A stretch of 64,000 nucleotides of DNA from Roseibaca calidilacus (GCF_001517585.1 NZ_FBYC01000003.1:1-64000); one strand, 5' to 3'. Shown: positions 18,101 to 28,682, counted from the stretch's first letter. Notes: generated from the sequence alone by a model not told the origin. Program-made: numbers and translations.

Positions 18101-18916
18101 CGGCCGCCACCATTCCCATCTGGCGGAAGGCGCGCATCACACCAAGATCCGCTTCCGCGATATCGCGGCGCAACCGCGCAAGATCATCTCCAGCCCCACA
18201 TGGTCGGGCATCGAGAGCGAAGAGGTCTGCTACAACGCGGGTTACACCAACGTGCACGAACTGATCCCTTGGCGGACGCTGACGGGTCGTCAGCAACTTT
18301 ATCAGGATCACCTTTGGATGCGAGCGTTTGGCGAAGGTTTCGTCAGCTACCGCCCACCGGTGGATCTCAAGACCATCACAGCCGCCGTCAACAACGACGC
18401 GGCCGAGGGCAGTCCGCATGTGGTGCTGAACTTCATCACGCCCCACCAGAAATGGGGCATCCATTCCACCTATACTGACAACCTGTTGATGCTGACGCTG
18501 AACCGGGGCGGGCCAGTGGTCTGGATGTCCGAGATCGACGCCCAGAAAGCGGGTCTCGTCGATAATGATTGGGTCGAGGCCTACAACATCAACGGTGCAC
18601 TGACCGCGCGGGTCGTGGTGTCGCAGCGGATCAAGCAGGGAACCCTGTTCATGTATCACGCTCAGGAAAAGATCGTGAACACGCCTGGATCAGAGAAGAC
18701 CGGCAATCGCGGCGGCATCCACAATTCCGTTACCCGCGCTACGCTCAAGCCCACCCACATGATCGGCGGCTACGCGCAGCTGTCCTACGGCTTCAACTAC
18801 TACGGCACCGTTGGCAGCAACCGCGATGAATTCGTCATCGTGCGGAAAATGAAGAAAATCGACTGGCTCGACACTCCTGCAAGCCGGTCCGCAACCCACA
18901 AAGTGGAGGCAGCGGA

Positions 18917-18920
<4 letters not shown>
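15162..18920 (+). CDS. narG: Respiratory nitrate reductase alpha subunit
   Basis: A 1252-residue molybdenum-bisMGD catalytic subunit that reduces nitrate to nitrite on the cytoplasmic face of the membrane. The N-terminal [4Fe-4S] FS0 ligands are His51, Cys55, Cys59 and Cys94. The [20 protein letters not shown] segment contains the Asp expected to bind Mo. The length equals that of classical NarG. The start has a GGAGAAAGCC ribosome-binding site. It is the first of narGHJI and overlaps narH by 4 nt. Confidence 0.98.
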
Positions 18921-20442
<1,522 letters not shown>

Positions 20443-20443
<1 letters not shown>

Positions 20444-21165
20444 TGATGGATCGTACCCTCAAGGCGCTGTCGCTGACGCTCAGCTATCCGAGCGTTGACC
20501 TGCAAGACGCCATGCTCGAGATCGGGGCGGTGCTTGGCGCAGATCCCCGCATCGCGCCGGACACGCGAAAGGCCCTTCAAAAGCTGGCGGGTGAAATCGG
20601 GCAGGGCGACCTGTTCGATGTTCAAGAGAGCTATGTCATGCTCTTCGACCGCTCGCGCACGCTGTCGCTCAACCTCTTCGAGCATGTCCACGGCGAAAGC
20701 CGGGACCGGGGCGGCGCGATGGTCAGCCTGATCGAAACCTACCGGGAGGGCGGGTTTGAGCCCGCCACCACGGAACTGCCCGACCACCTGCCGGTGCTGC
20801 TGGAATTCCTGTCGACGCGTCCCTTTGCCGAAGCGCAGGAAACCTTGGCGGACGCGGCCCATATCCTCGACGCTTTGGCGGCCCGGCTTGTCCGACGCGA
20901 GAGTGGATATGCCGCCGCGTTCGCCGCTCTTTCCCAACTTGCCGGTGCGCAAGCCGATACGGAAGCCGTGGCTGAGATGCTGGCCCAGCCCGATGACGAT
21001 CCCACCGACCTGACCGCCCTCGATGCGGTCTGGGAGGAAACCGAGGTCACCTTCGGCCCCGATCCCAACGCCGGCTGCCCGCAGGTCCGCGACATGCTGG
21101 CCCTGATGGACAAACCGGCTCTCAAAGCGGCCTCCGCACCTACCAACCTGAACAGGAGCGCATGA
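20443..21165 (+). CDS. narJ: Nitrate reductase molybdenum cofactor assembly chaperone
   Basis: A 240-residue helical protein of the NarJ/TorD-like family with the segments LFEHVHGESRDRGGAMVSLIETYREGGF and LPDHLPVLLEFLS, characteristic of NarJ. It binds apo-NarG and directs cofactor insertion and membrane attachment; it is not part of the final enzyme. Its position between narH and narI, with one-base and near-zero spacing, is the standard order. Confidence 0.96.
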
Positions 21166-21166
21166 C

Positions 21167-21952
21167 ATGTTCGCCAATTTCGATATCAACTTCATGCTTT
21201 TTGGGGTCATGCCCTATGTCGCGCTGACGATCTTTCTCGTGGGCTCGATCGCGCGGTATGAACGTGATCCATTCACTTGGAAAAGCTCTTCGAGCCAGCT
21301 TCTGCGTCGCAAACAATTGATCTGGGGCTCGATCCTTTTTCATGTCGGTATCCTGACGGTATTCTTCGGTCACCTCGTTGGTCTGTTCACGCCCATCTGG
21401 GTGCTGGATGCCATCGGCATTCCCTATGGGTTGAAGCAGTGGATGGCGGTCTTGATCGGCGGGCCTGCGGGCATCGCTGCGCTGATCGGCTCGACGATGC
21501 TTCTTCACCGCCGCCTCGTTGATCCACGTATCCGCGTTACCTCGACGGTGCCTGACATCCTGATCATGGTCCTGATCTGGCTCCAGCTGGCTATCGGTCT
21601 GCTGACAATTACCCAGACGCTTCAGCACATGGATGGGTCGGAAATGGTCCGCTTCATGACTTGGTCGCAAAGCGTTGTGACATGGAACATCAATGCCTGG
21701 GTGACGGTGGTTGACGTGCATTGGCTTTACAAGCTGCATATCTTCCTTGGCCTGATCATCACGGCGCTCTTCCCCTTCACTCGACTTGTGCACATCTGGT
21801 CCGGTTTTGCAGCGCCTTTCCGCTACCTGCTGACGCGGCCGGGCTACCAGATCGTGCGTTCGCGCCGGACCCGTTCGCTTGAAGACCGCCGCCGCGCCTT
21901 TGACAAGCGACAGGGCAAAACCGGCCCCAAAATCACCACACCTGCGGAGTGA
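21167..21952 (+). CDS. narI: Respiratory nitrate reductase gamma subunit, cytochrome b
   Basis: A 261-residue membrane protein with five helices, somewhat longer than the roughly 225 residues of the E. coli protein because of a basic C-terminal tail. His residues in FHVGILTVFFGHLVG and in WLYKLHIFLGLIITALFPFTRLVHIWSG are the expected ligands of the two b haems. It oxidises quinol on the periplasmic side and sends electrons to NarH. It begins immediately after narJ. Confidence 0.96.
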   Translation: MFANFDINFMLFGVMPYVALTIFLVGSIARYERDPFTWKSSSSQLLRRKQLIWGSILFHVGILTVFFGHLVGLFTPIWVLDAIGIPYGLKQWMAVLIGGPAGIAALIGSTMLLHRRLVDPRIRVTSTVPDILIMVLIWLQLAIGLLTITQTLQHMDGSEMVRFMTWSQSVVTWNINAWVTVVDVHWLYKLHIFLGLIITALFPFTRLVHIWSGFAAPFRYLLTRPGYQIVRSRRTRSLEDRRRAFDKRQGKTGPKITTPAE

Positions 21953-21954
21953 CC

Positions 21955-22752
21955 ATGATGAATATTGCTCTGTTTCCAGATGTTGTCGTGAATAATGAGA
22001 CCATCCCCTCGGCGGCCATTGCCGCCGAGGCCCAGAACCACACGGCCCCCAAGGACAAGCCCGGCATCGCCTGGCGCAAGGCGGCGCAAGCCCTGACGAT
22101 CCGCGCCTTGCTGCTGCAAGAGGCCCGCGCGCGCGGGCTGGTGTCTGATCCTCTTGAGTTGGCACCGGGGCGCTTCGAGACCGAGGAAGAGGCGCTGATC
22201 CGCGCGCTTCTGGACGCGGCACTAACCATCGCCCCGGTGACCGAGGACGCGGTGCGCGCCGAATGGGCTAAAGCCCCCGACCGTTACCGCTCGCCCCCGC
22301 TGTGGGACGTGTCACACATCCTTTGCGCCTGCGATCTGCGCGACGAAGAAGAGCGCGCAGCCACGCAAGCGCGGGCAACACATCTGCTGTCGAAACTCGA
22401 CGGTGACGCCAAGGGCTTCGCCGCAGTCGCCCGTGAAAGTGATTGCGATTCCAAAGCATCGGGCGGTCACCTTGGCCAGCTTGGCCCCGGCGATACGGTG
22501 CCAGAATTCGAAGCGGCGCTGCGCGAACTTGATGAGGGCAACATCACCCCTGCACCCGTCTTGTCGCGTCACGGCTGGCATATCATCCGCCTGAACGCCA
22601 TCGCGCCGGGGCAGGTGCTGCCCTTTGAGACTGTCCGGCCCAAGATTGCACAGGCGTTGGAAAAGGCTGCCTGGGCGCGGGCCTCACGGGACTTCGTCGA
22701 AACTCTGGCCCAAGGCGCAAAGATCACTGGCGCCAGCCTTGCACCGATCTGA
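21955..22752 (+). CDS. Parvulin-type peptidyl-prolyl isomerase (NifM/PpiC-like) of the nar operon
   Basis: A 265-residue protein with an N-terminal helical region and a rotamase domain at about residues 115-235 (VSHILCACDLRDEE, SGGHLGQLGPGDTVPEFEAALREL, SRHGWHIIRL). No signal peptide is visible, so it acts in the cytoplasm, probably on folding or maturation of the nitrate reductase subunits. I used the ATG at 21955 just after the narI stop. A parvulin at this point of nar operons is known from other bacteria; its need for NarGH assembly here is inferred. Confidence 0.88.
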   Translation: MMNIALFPDVVVNNETIPSAAIAAEAQNHTAPKDKPGIAWRKAAQALTIRALLLQEARARGLVSDPLELAPGRFETEEEALIRALLDAALTIAPVTEDAVRAEWAKAPDRYRSPPLWDVSHILCACDLRDEEERAATQARATHLLSKLDGDAKGFAAVARESDCDSKASGGHLGQLGPGDTVPEFEAALRELDEGNITPAPVLSRHGWHIIRLNAIAPGQVLPFETVRPKIAQALEKAAWARASRDFVETLAQGAKITGASLAPI

Positions 22753-22772
22753 AACCCGCGAAAGGACGTGTC

Positions 22773-23342
22773 ATGCAACCGACAGAGACAGTGCTGCGTG
22801 GGTGTGGTGACAAACCGACAAGCCCGGGCCTGCTTGCAAATCCGCTGGATTTCATTAGCGAAGATCACCTGCGCGAACGTCAGATTTGCGCCGTGATCGA
22901 GCGGCTGGCAACGGCAACCTCCCTTGATCCTCAAGCGATAACAAGTGTCCTGCGATTCCTGAACGAAGAGCTGAACGTCCACCTGCGCGACGAGGCTGAA
23001 GATCTGTTCCCGCTTCTGTCCCGGCGCTGCACGCAGGAAGATGCGATCGAGGGCGCGATTACCCGCATCAGGGCCGATCAAGACGAGGCGATGCGTCTGT
23101 TGCCTCAAGTGCGTGCGATGCTGGCCGGTTGCCTTGATGACGGGGTCGACCTGACCGTGGAGGAGCGAGCCGTATTGACCAAATTCGCGGGGCATGTGCG
23201 CCGCCATGTCATCGCCGAAAACGCGATCCTTTTGCCGATTGCCCGTGTCAGGCTGACTCAGGTTGATCTGCGGACCCTGTCGAAACACATGCGGTCACGG
23301 CGCGGCCTGCCTGATCTTCTGGAGGCGATACATGCTGAATGA
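22773..23342 (+). CDS. Hemerythrin-like HHE domain protein
   Basis: A 189-residue helical bundle with ligand-like motifs DHLRERQICAVIERL, VHLRDEAEDLFPLL and HVRRHVIAENAILLPIA, typical of HHE cation-binding proteins. It could bind a di-iron centre and sense or scavenge oxygen or NO near the iron-sulfur-rich nitrate reductase. The gene lies 20 nt after the parvulin gene, and its last 11 nt overlap the carbonic-anhydrase-like gene, so the two are probably coupled. It is a distant relative of the hemerythrin at 7159, not a recent copy. Confidence 0.82.
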   Translation: MQPTETVLRGCGDKPTSPGLLANPLDFISEDHLRERQICAVIERLATATSLDPQAITSVLRFLNEELNVHLRDEAEDLFPLLSRRCTQEDAIEGAITRIRADQDEAMRLLPQVRAMLAGCLDDGVDLTVEERAVLTKFAGHVRRHVIAENAILLPIARVRLTQVDLRTLSKHMRSRRGLPDLLEAIHAE

Positions 23343-23964
23343 TCTCCTGGCGCGCAACGAGGCGTGGTCGAAACAACGACACGTCGAGGAACCGGATTAC
23401 TTCACTCGCCTTGCCACACTTCAGGCGCCCGAATTCTTCTGGATCGGCTGTTCGGACAGCGGCGTTCCGGCCAACGTGGTCGCGGGCCTCGATCCGGGTG
23501 AGGTCTTCGTCCATCGCAATGTCGCCAATATTGTTCATTCCTCGGATATGAACCTACTGTCGGCGCTGGAGTTCGCCGTCGAGGCGTTGCAGGTGCGCGA
23601 GATCATCGTTTGCGGCCACTACGGCTGCGGCGGGGTCAAGGCAGCGACGGAGGATTTACCCCACGGTCTGGCCGATCATTTGCTGGAACCGGTCCGGCGC
23701 CTCGCCCGTGCCTACGCGGTCGATCTGGGGCGTGAGCCCCACCTTGAGGCGCGACGCTACCGGCTGGCCGAATGGAATGTGGTCGAAGGTGTCCGGCGCG
23801 TCTGTGAAACGCCGATCTTGCAGCGGGCGTGGGAGCGCGGTGCCGTCGTGCGCGTGCATGGCCTGATCTACGGGCTCAAGTACGGGTGCCTGCGCGACCT
23901 CGATTGCAGCATTGGACCCGGACACTTTCAGACAGGCCATCATAGCCAGGAGGCAGTACAATGA
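23332..23964 (+). CDS. Beta-carbonic anhydrase homologue lacking the catalytic Arg
   Basis: A 210-residue protein with the beta-carbonic anhydrase fold. The zinc ligands are present: Cys40 in IGCSDSG, and His96 and Cys99 in CGHYGCGGV. The Asp-Arg dyad is broken because the canonical CSDSR is CSDSG here (Gly44). Loss of that Arg is expected to impair normal CO2 hydration, since it pairs with Asp42 to open the zinc site. I chose the ATG at 23332 preceded by GGAGG; the upstream frame is not family-like. It may be a non-classical or structural zinc protein in the nar maturation tail. Confidence 0.85.
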   Translation: MLNDLLARNEAWSKQRHVEEPDYFTRLATLQAPEFFWIGCSDSGVPANVVAGLDPGEVFVHRNVANIVHSSDMNLLSALEFAVEALQVREIIVCGHYGCGGVKAATEDLPHGLADHLLEPVRRLARAYAVDLGREPHLEARRYRLAEWNVVEGVRRVCETPILQRAWERGAVVRVHGLIYGLKYGCLRDLDCSIGPGHFQTGHHSQEAVQ

Positions 23965-25241
23965 CGATCCATCAGGCCATCGCGTCACCGGGCTGCGGCT
24001 GCGACCGCTGGGATATGCTCCATCCGTTAATCAGCATTGACGAGGCCCTTACCCTGATTGCGGCGGATGCAACACCTGTCGGTCGAACCGAGGCCATGTC
24101 GCTCGACAGCGCTTTTGGCCGAATCCTCACACAGCCGGTCCGGAGCCGTTCGATGGCACCGTCCTTCGACAACGCGGCAATGGATGGCTATGCCATCGGG
24201 ACCTCAGCCCTGACGGGGCTCGGTCCTTGGGCGCTTCGGGTCGTGGCACGCGTGCCTGCCGGGCAGGACTCCGCCACAGTGCTCGAGGGGACTTCGGCAG
24301 CCCGCATCTTCACGGGAGCGCCCATTCCCAAGGGCGCGGATTCTGTGGTGATGCAGGAAGACGTCGTGCGGGACGGGGACGTTATTCACCTCTCCCGCCG
24401 TCCCGTGGCGGGTCAGAACATCCGTGTAGCGGGCAGCGATATGGCCAAGGGCGCGACCGTTCTGGATATGGGCCGCAAGCTCGGCCCGAGGGAGATCGCT
24501 GCCTGCGCCGCGGCTGGAGCAGGCATCCTGCGCGTTCGGCGCAGACTGCGCGTGGCCCTGCTGGTCACCGGCGACGAGGTGCGGCGTGCGGGTGGCGCGC
24601 GCGAGGCCGCACAGATCTGGGACGTGAACACACCGATGCTCACGGCAAGCCTTGCACGTGCAGGCATTGAAATCGTCGCCTCCGCCCAAGGCGCCGACAA
24701 TCTTTCGGGCCTGGTTCATCAACTGGGTGTAATGGCGGCGCAAGCCGACCTCGTCATTACCACGGGCGGCATCTCGGTGGGCGAAGAGGATCATGTGAAA
24801 CCCGCCGTCATGGCACTCGGCGGCGAGACCCTGTTCAGTGGCGTGACGATCAAACCGGGCAAGCCAGTGACGCTCGGGCGCATCGGAAAGGCGCACTGGC
24901 TTGGATTGCCTGGCAATCCGGTTTCAGCTTTTGTTACGTTTCAGGTCTTTGGCACAGCGCTGATCCGTTCACTGACCGGCGAGGCGACTGGTACCCCGAC
25001 CCGACGGCACGTCGTGACCGCGACTGAAATCCGCCGCAAGCCCGGGCGCTGCGAGCTCAGGCCCGCGACCTTGGCAGGCTTCGACCCGCACGGCCGCGAG
25101 ATCGCCCATTTCGAGGATGCCACCCATTCAGCACGTGTTGGGCTGCTGCCCCTGGCGGACGGGCTGATGTTTCTGCCCGCCGATGCCGACAACCTGTCTG
25201 CCGGTGCGCTGGTCGAGTTCCAACCCTTCTGCCAATCTTGA
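23961..25241 (+). CDS. moeA: Molybdopterin molybdenumtransferase
   Basis: A 426-residue MoeA. The N-terminal part has the family core SRSMAPSFDNAAMDGYA. The MoaB/Mog-like domain shows LLVTGDEV and DLVITTGGISVGEEDHV, and KPVTLGRIGKAHWLGLPGNPVSAFVTF follows. It inserts molybdenum into adenylated molybdopterin. About 25 extra N-terminal residues include GCGCDR, which may extend the protein. Its start overlaps the carbonic-anhydrase-like stop by 4 nt, and AGGAGG precedes it. A dedicated moeA in the nar operon supplies cofactor for NarG. Confidence 0.95.
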   Translation: MTIHQAIASPGCGCDRWDMLHPLISIDEALTLIAADATPVGRTEAMSLDSAFGRILTQPVRSRSMAPSFDNAAMDGYAIGTSALTGLGPWALRVVARVPAGQDSATVLEGTSAARIFTGAPIPKGADSVVMQEDVVRDGDVIHLSRRPVAGQNIRVAGSDMAKGATVLDMGRKLGPREIAACAAAGAGILRVRRRLRVALLVTGDEVRRAGGAREAAQIWDVNTPMLTASLARAGIEIVASAQGADNLSGLVHQLGVMAAQADLVITTGGISVGEEDHVKPAVMALGGETLFSGVTIKPGKPVTLGRIGKAHWLGLPGNPVSAFVTFQVFGTALIRSLTGEATGTPTRRHVVTATEIRRKPGRCELRPATLAGFDPHGREIAHFEDATHSARVGLLPLADGLMFLPADADNLSAGALVEFQPFCQS

Positions 25242-25252
25242 GGAGACCAGAG

Positions 25253-25774
25253 ATGAAACTTGCCTACACAATGGCGCCGGGGCGCGGCGATACGGATTTG
25301 GTGCTTGAACGGCTTGCAACAGACCTCGCGGCCCGGGGCCTCAGATGTTGCGGGACCGTTCAGATCAACAGCGAGCGCATCGACTCAGGCCCTTGCGACA
25401 TGGACGTACGGGTGTTGCCCGATGGTGCCATATTGCGCATCAGTCAGGATCTGGGCCCGCAGGCGCGGGGGTGTCGCCTCGATCCAGCCGCTCTGGAAAC
25501 AGCGGTCGGACTGGTCGCGACTGGCCTCTCATCCGGCGCGGACCTTTTGATCGTCAACAAGTTTGGCAAACACGAGGCCGAAGGGCGCGGGTTTCGTGAT
25601 GTGATCGCCGAGGCGGTCGCGATGGATATCCCCGTTCTTGTTGGCATAAATGCGCTCAACCGGTCGGCCTTCGAGAGTTTTGCGGAAGGGTTGGCAATCC
25701 AGCTGCCGCCTGAACGGGCTGCGCTGATGGCGTGGGTGGAGGGTGTGGCAAAGACCGCGGATGCAATGATTTGA
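25253..25774 (+). CDS. DUF2478 family protein
   Basis: A 173-residue protein beginning MKLAYTMAPGRGDTDLVLERL. The layout (an N-terminal nucleotide-fold-like strand-loop, then GADLLIVNKFGKHEAEGRGFRDVIAEA and IPVLVGINALN) matches the DUF2478 family, which is often encoded with molybdenum-related genes. A P-loop-type NTPase fold has been suggested for the family, but the loop here (APGRGDT) lacks a clear GKS/T. The ATG at 25253 has GAGGAGA upstream. It ends the nar/moeA operon, 2 nt from the convergent ArsR-rhodanese stop. Confidence 0.75.
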   Translation: MKLAYTMAPGRGDTDLVLERLATDLAARGLRCCGTVQINSERIDSGPCDMDVRVLPDGAILRISQDLGPQARGCRLDPAALETAVGLVATGLSSGADLLIVNKFGKHEAEGRGFRDVIAEAVAMDIPVLVGINALNRSAFESFAEGLAIQLPPERAALMAWVEGVAKTADAMI

Positions 25775-25776
25775 TT

Positions 25777-26439
25777 TCAGCTGACGCTCGCGATTTTCCG
25801 TCCGTCCTCGCGCCATTCCGGCAGACCACCGTCGAGGCGTCGCGCATTTAAGCCGTGTCTTCGCAGAGCGGCTACCGCTTGGTGGGCGTAGACGCAGTAA
25901 GGGCCCCTGCAATACGCCACGATTTCAGCGGTTGAATCGAACATTGAAACGACCCCGTCGATTTCCGACAGCGTCGCATTCAGCGCGCCGGGAATGTGCC
26001 CGGCCGCGTATTCATCTGCAGGGCGGACATCCAGCACGGTCACCGAGCCGTCCGCAAGCCGCGCGGCCAGATCGGCGCGGCTGACCGGCTCAGGTGCGTC
26101 CTCCCCGTCCGAGAGGCCCCGCAGGATACGCTCGACCTGTGCTAGGTTTCGCTCAGCGATGATGCGCAGCAGGTCCATCAGCTGAAGCGTCTTCGCATCG
26201 GTCAGCCGGTAGATCACTGATTTGCCGTCGCGGCGGCTGGTAACGAGTGCCGCGCGACGCAACTGCTGCAGATGCTGCGAGCAGTTGGCGATAGTGAGGC
26301 CGGTCTTTTCCGCAAGCGCCTCCACCCCACGCTCGCCCTGTGCCAGTTGTTCGAGCAACATCAATCGCGCCGGCGCGGACAGGGCGCGCGCGACGAGGGC
26401 GTATTCCTCGAGTAGGGCGGTTTTGGGACTGATTGACAC
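25777..26439 (-). CDS. ArsR-family regulator fused to a rhodanese domain
   Basis: A 220-residue two-domain protein. Residues about 10-95 form an ArsR/SmtB winged helix (EKTGLTIANCSQHLQQLRRAALV) with a Cys at the recognition helix. Residues about 120-215 form a rhodanese domain with the active loop YCRGPYC. The catalytic Cys of such fusions can take a sulfane sulfur, so the protein probably couples persulfide or related thiol chemistry to DNA binding. A perfect dyad upstream and a divergent operon with DsrE and rhodanese genes support that. It is not a classical arsenic sensor by the motifs visible. Confidence 0.88.
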   Translation of the reverse strand: MSISPKTALLEEYALVARALSAPARLMLLEQLAQGERGVEALAEKTGLTIANCSQHLQQLRRAALVTSRRDGKSVIYRLTDAKTLQLMDLLRIIAERNLAQVERILRGLSDGEDAPEPVSRADLAARLADGSVTVLDVRPADEYAAGHIPGALNATLSEIDGVVSMFDSTAEIVAYCRGPYCVYAHQAVAALRRHGLNARRLDGGLPEWREDGRKIASVS

Positions 26440-26462
26440 CGGATGTCTCCCGAGATTATATC

Positions 26463-26482
26463 ATTCAAGCGATAACTTGAAT
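26463..26482. promoter_or_regulatory. Probable operator of the ArsR-rhodanese regulator
   Basis: ATTCAAG-CGATAA-CTTGAAT is a perfect dyad with 7-bp arms in the 87-bp gap between the regulator (start 26439) and the divergent operon (start 26527). The ATTC-N12-GAAT core resembles the AT-rich dyads used by persulfide-responsive ArsR proteins (BigR/SqrR type), though the spacing differs. Confidence 0.65.
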
Positions 26483-26526
26483 TATAACGAATCCATCGCG
26501 TCCCACAAGTCAAAAGGCCCGCATCC

Positions 26527-27381
26527 ATGTCAGAGACCATCCTTGCCGCCGAACCGACGATCCGCCTTGCGATTTTCCTTGGCGTGCTGGTGGCCATGGC
26601 GCTGTGGGAGGTGGCCGCGCCCCGGCGTCGGCGGGAAATCCCGCGCGTGATCCGCTGGACCAATAATCTTGCGCTCGTCGTGGTTGACACGATCATTTTG
26701 CGGCTGTCCTTTCCCATCATCGCCGTCGGGCTGGCCGTCATGGCTGAAGATCGTGGCTGGGGCCTGTTCAACAATATCGACGCCCCGTTCTGGGTCGCGG
26801 TCGTGGTCTCGATGCTGCTGCTCGATCTTGCGATCTACCTCCAGCACGTGATGTTCCACGCCGTGCCCGGGCTCTGGCGGTTGCACCGGATGCACCACGC
26901 CGATTTGGACTTCGATGCCACCACGGGGCTGCGCTTCCATCCGGTGGAAATCCTGATCTCCATGGGGATCAAGCTGGCGGTGGTCGCCGCCCTCGGCCCA
27001 CCCGCCATTGCCGTGCTGCTGTTTGAGGTGCTCCTGAACGCCACGGCGATGTTCAACCACGCCAATATCGACCTGCCGCGCCCGGTGGACCGCGTGTTGC
27101 GCCTGTTCGTCGTCACCCCAGACATGCACCGGGTCCACCATTCCGTCGATCCGCGCGAGACAAACTCGAACTACGGCTTCAACCTGCCGTGGTGGGACCG
27201 GCTGCTCGGCACCTACATTGCTCAGCCCGCCAAAGGGCACGAGGGGATGGAGATCGGCATCGAGCAGTTCCGCACACGCCGCGACCTGTGGCTCGACCGG
27301 ATGCTGATCCAGCCTCTGCGCGGGCCTGCGAGCGGCCACGCACTCGATCCGCGGAACACGACAAAGGAGCCCGCCGAATGA
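26527..27381 (+). CDS. Sterol desaturase/fatty acid hydroxylase superfamily membrane enzyme
   Basis: A 284-residue membrane protein with four hydrophobic helices and the His-box pattern of di-iron hydroxylases: HVMFH, HRMHHADLDFD, FNHANID and HRVHHS. These enzymes use O2 to hydroxylate or desaturate lipids. It is the first gene of an operon running towards an MFS transporter, a DsrE protein and rhodaneses, and overlaps the MFS gene by 4 nt. In this context it may act on membrane lipids or on a sulfur-linked metabolite; the substrate is unknown. Confidence 0.88.
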   Translation: MSETILAAEPTIRLAIFLGVLVAMALWEVAAPRRRREIPRVIRWTNNLALVVVDTIILRLSFPIIAVGLAVMAEDRGWGLFNNIDAPFWVAVVVSMLLLDLAIYLQHVMFHAVPGLWRLHRMHHADLDFDATTGLRFHPVEILISMGIKLAVVAALGPPAIAVLLFEVLLNATAMFNHANIDLPRPVDRVLRLFVVTPDMHRVHHSVDPRETNSNYGFNLPWWDRLLGTYIAQPAKGHEGMEIGIEQFRTRRDLWLDRMLIQPLRGPASGHALDPRNTTKEPAE

Positions 27382-28682
27382 CCGCAAGCGAATTTACGCG
27401 CGGCATCCGCGAGAACCGGGTGCAGGTCTTGCACCAACTGATCCAGGTCATGCTGGTGGGCTTCGCCATCGGGATGACCCGCACGGTGGTCCCGGCGCTG
27501 GCCGAAAGCGAATTCGGGCTGGAGCGCGGGTCGTTCCTGCTGCTTGCCTCCTTCGTGGTGGCGTTTGGCGCGGTTAAGGCGGTGATGAACTTTGTCGCCG
27601 GGCGCTGGTCGGAGCGGATCGGGCGCAAGCGGGTGCTGTTCTGGGGCTGGATCGTGGCGCTGCCGATCCCGGTGATGATCTGGTATGCGCCGGACTGGAA
27701 CTGGATAGTCGCGGCGACCGTGCTTCTGGGCGTCAACCAGGGCCTCTGCTGGTCGATGACGCAGACCGCGAAGCTCGACATCACCAAGGCCGAGGAGCGC
27801 GGGCTCACCATGGGGCTCAACGAGTTCTCGGGCTATGTCGGTGTGGCTATCGCAGGCATCCTGACCGCCTATGCCGCCGAATGGCTGGGGGCACGGGTCG
27901 GCTTGCTCGTCTTCGGCATGGCCGTGGTCCTGCTGGCGCTGCTGCTCACTGTCGTCTGGGTGAAGGACACGCTGCCATGGGCGAAGGCGGAGACCGCCGC
28001 GCACAAGGCCGCACCGCCGAAATCCCTGCCGCGCTATCCGCAGGGCGTGTCCGAGCATCCCACGACGGGCGAGGTCTTCGCGCTGATGAGCTGGCGCGAC
28101 CGCCGCCTCTTCGCGATCTCCCAGGCGGGGCTGGTCGAGAAGTTCGTCGATGCGCTGGTCTGGGCGCTGTTCCCGGTCTTTCTCGTGACGCAGGGCGCGA
28201 CCCTGGCGCAGGTCGGCTGGATCGTCGGCACCTACGGCTTCGTCTGGGGCGGATCGCAGCTCTTCACCGGGCGGCTGTCGGACCATGTGGGGCGGTTCTG
28301 GCCCAACGTGCTGGGCATGTGGATCTGCGGCGCGGGCGTGGCGATGGTGGTCATGGGCACAGGCGCGCTCTGGTGGTCGGTCTCGGCGGGGGTGGCAGGC
28401 TTCGGTATGGCGCTGCTTTATCCGAACCTCTCGGCGGCCGTGGCCGACATCACGCCGCCCGCCTGGCGCGGCTCGGCCATCGGCATCTACCGCTTCTGGC
28501 GCGATCTCGGCTATGCCATCGGCGCACTCGGTCTTGGGCTGGCGGCGAGCCTGACTGGTGCTGCCGAAGCCGCCTTCTGGTTCGTCGCGATCTCGATGTT
28601 CGTCTCCGGCGCCTTGCTCTTCTGGCTCGGCGAGGAAACCCACCCGCGACTGAACCCCGCCCCCGAAGGAGCACAGCCATGA
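27378..28682 (+). CDS. MFS transporter
   Basis: A 434-residue major facilitator with 12 predicted helices in two halves, the loop RWSERIGRKRVLFWG (MFS motif A) after helix 2 and a similar RLSDHVGRFWPNVLG in the second half. A central cytosolic loop lies around residues 200-240. It probably exports or imports a small molecule of the sulfur/redox locus. The start at 27378 (MTASEFTRGI) overlaps the hydroxylase stop as ATGA; a longer frame upstream lies inside the previous gene. Substrate unknown. Confidence 0.88.
   Translation: MTASEFTRGIRENRVQVLHQLIQVMLVGFAIGMTRTVVPALAESEFGLERGSFLLLASFVVAFGAVKAVMNFVAGRWSERIGRKRVLFWGWIVALPIPVMIWYAPDWNWIVAATVLLGVNQGLCWSMTQTAKLDITKAEERGLTMGLNEFSGYVGVAIAGILTAYAAEWLGARVGLLVFGMAVVLLALLLTVVWVKDTLPWAKAETAAHKAAPPKSLPRYPQGVSEHPTTGEVFALMSWRDRRLFAISQAGLVEKFVDALVWALFPVFLVTQGATLAQVGWIVGTYGFVWGGSQLFTGRLSDHVGRFWPNVLGMWICGAGVAMVVMGTGALWWSVSAGVAGFGMALLYPNLSAAVADITPPAWRGSAIGIYRFWRDLGYAIGALGLGLAASLTGAAEAAFWFVAISMFVSGALLFWLGEETHPRLNPAPEGAQP

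Noticed and set aside
17172-18659. A 495-residue minus-strand frame in narG
   Set aside because: Entirely inside narG, which has full-length family similarity on the plus strand.
27222-28643. A 473-residue minus-strand frame
   Set aside because: It is antisense to the MFS gene and is Arg/His/Gln-rich without any domain; the plus strand has a clear transporter.
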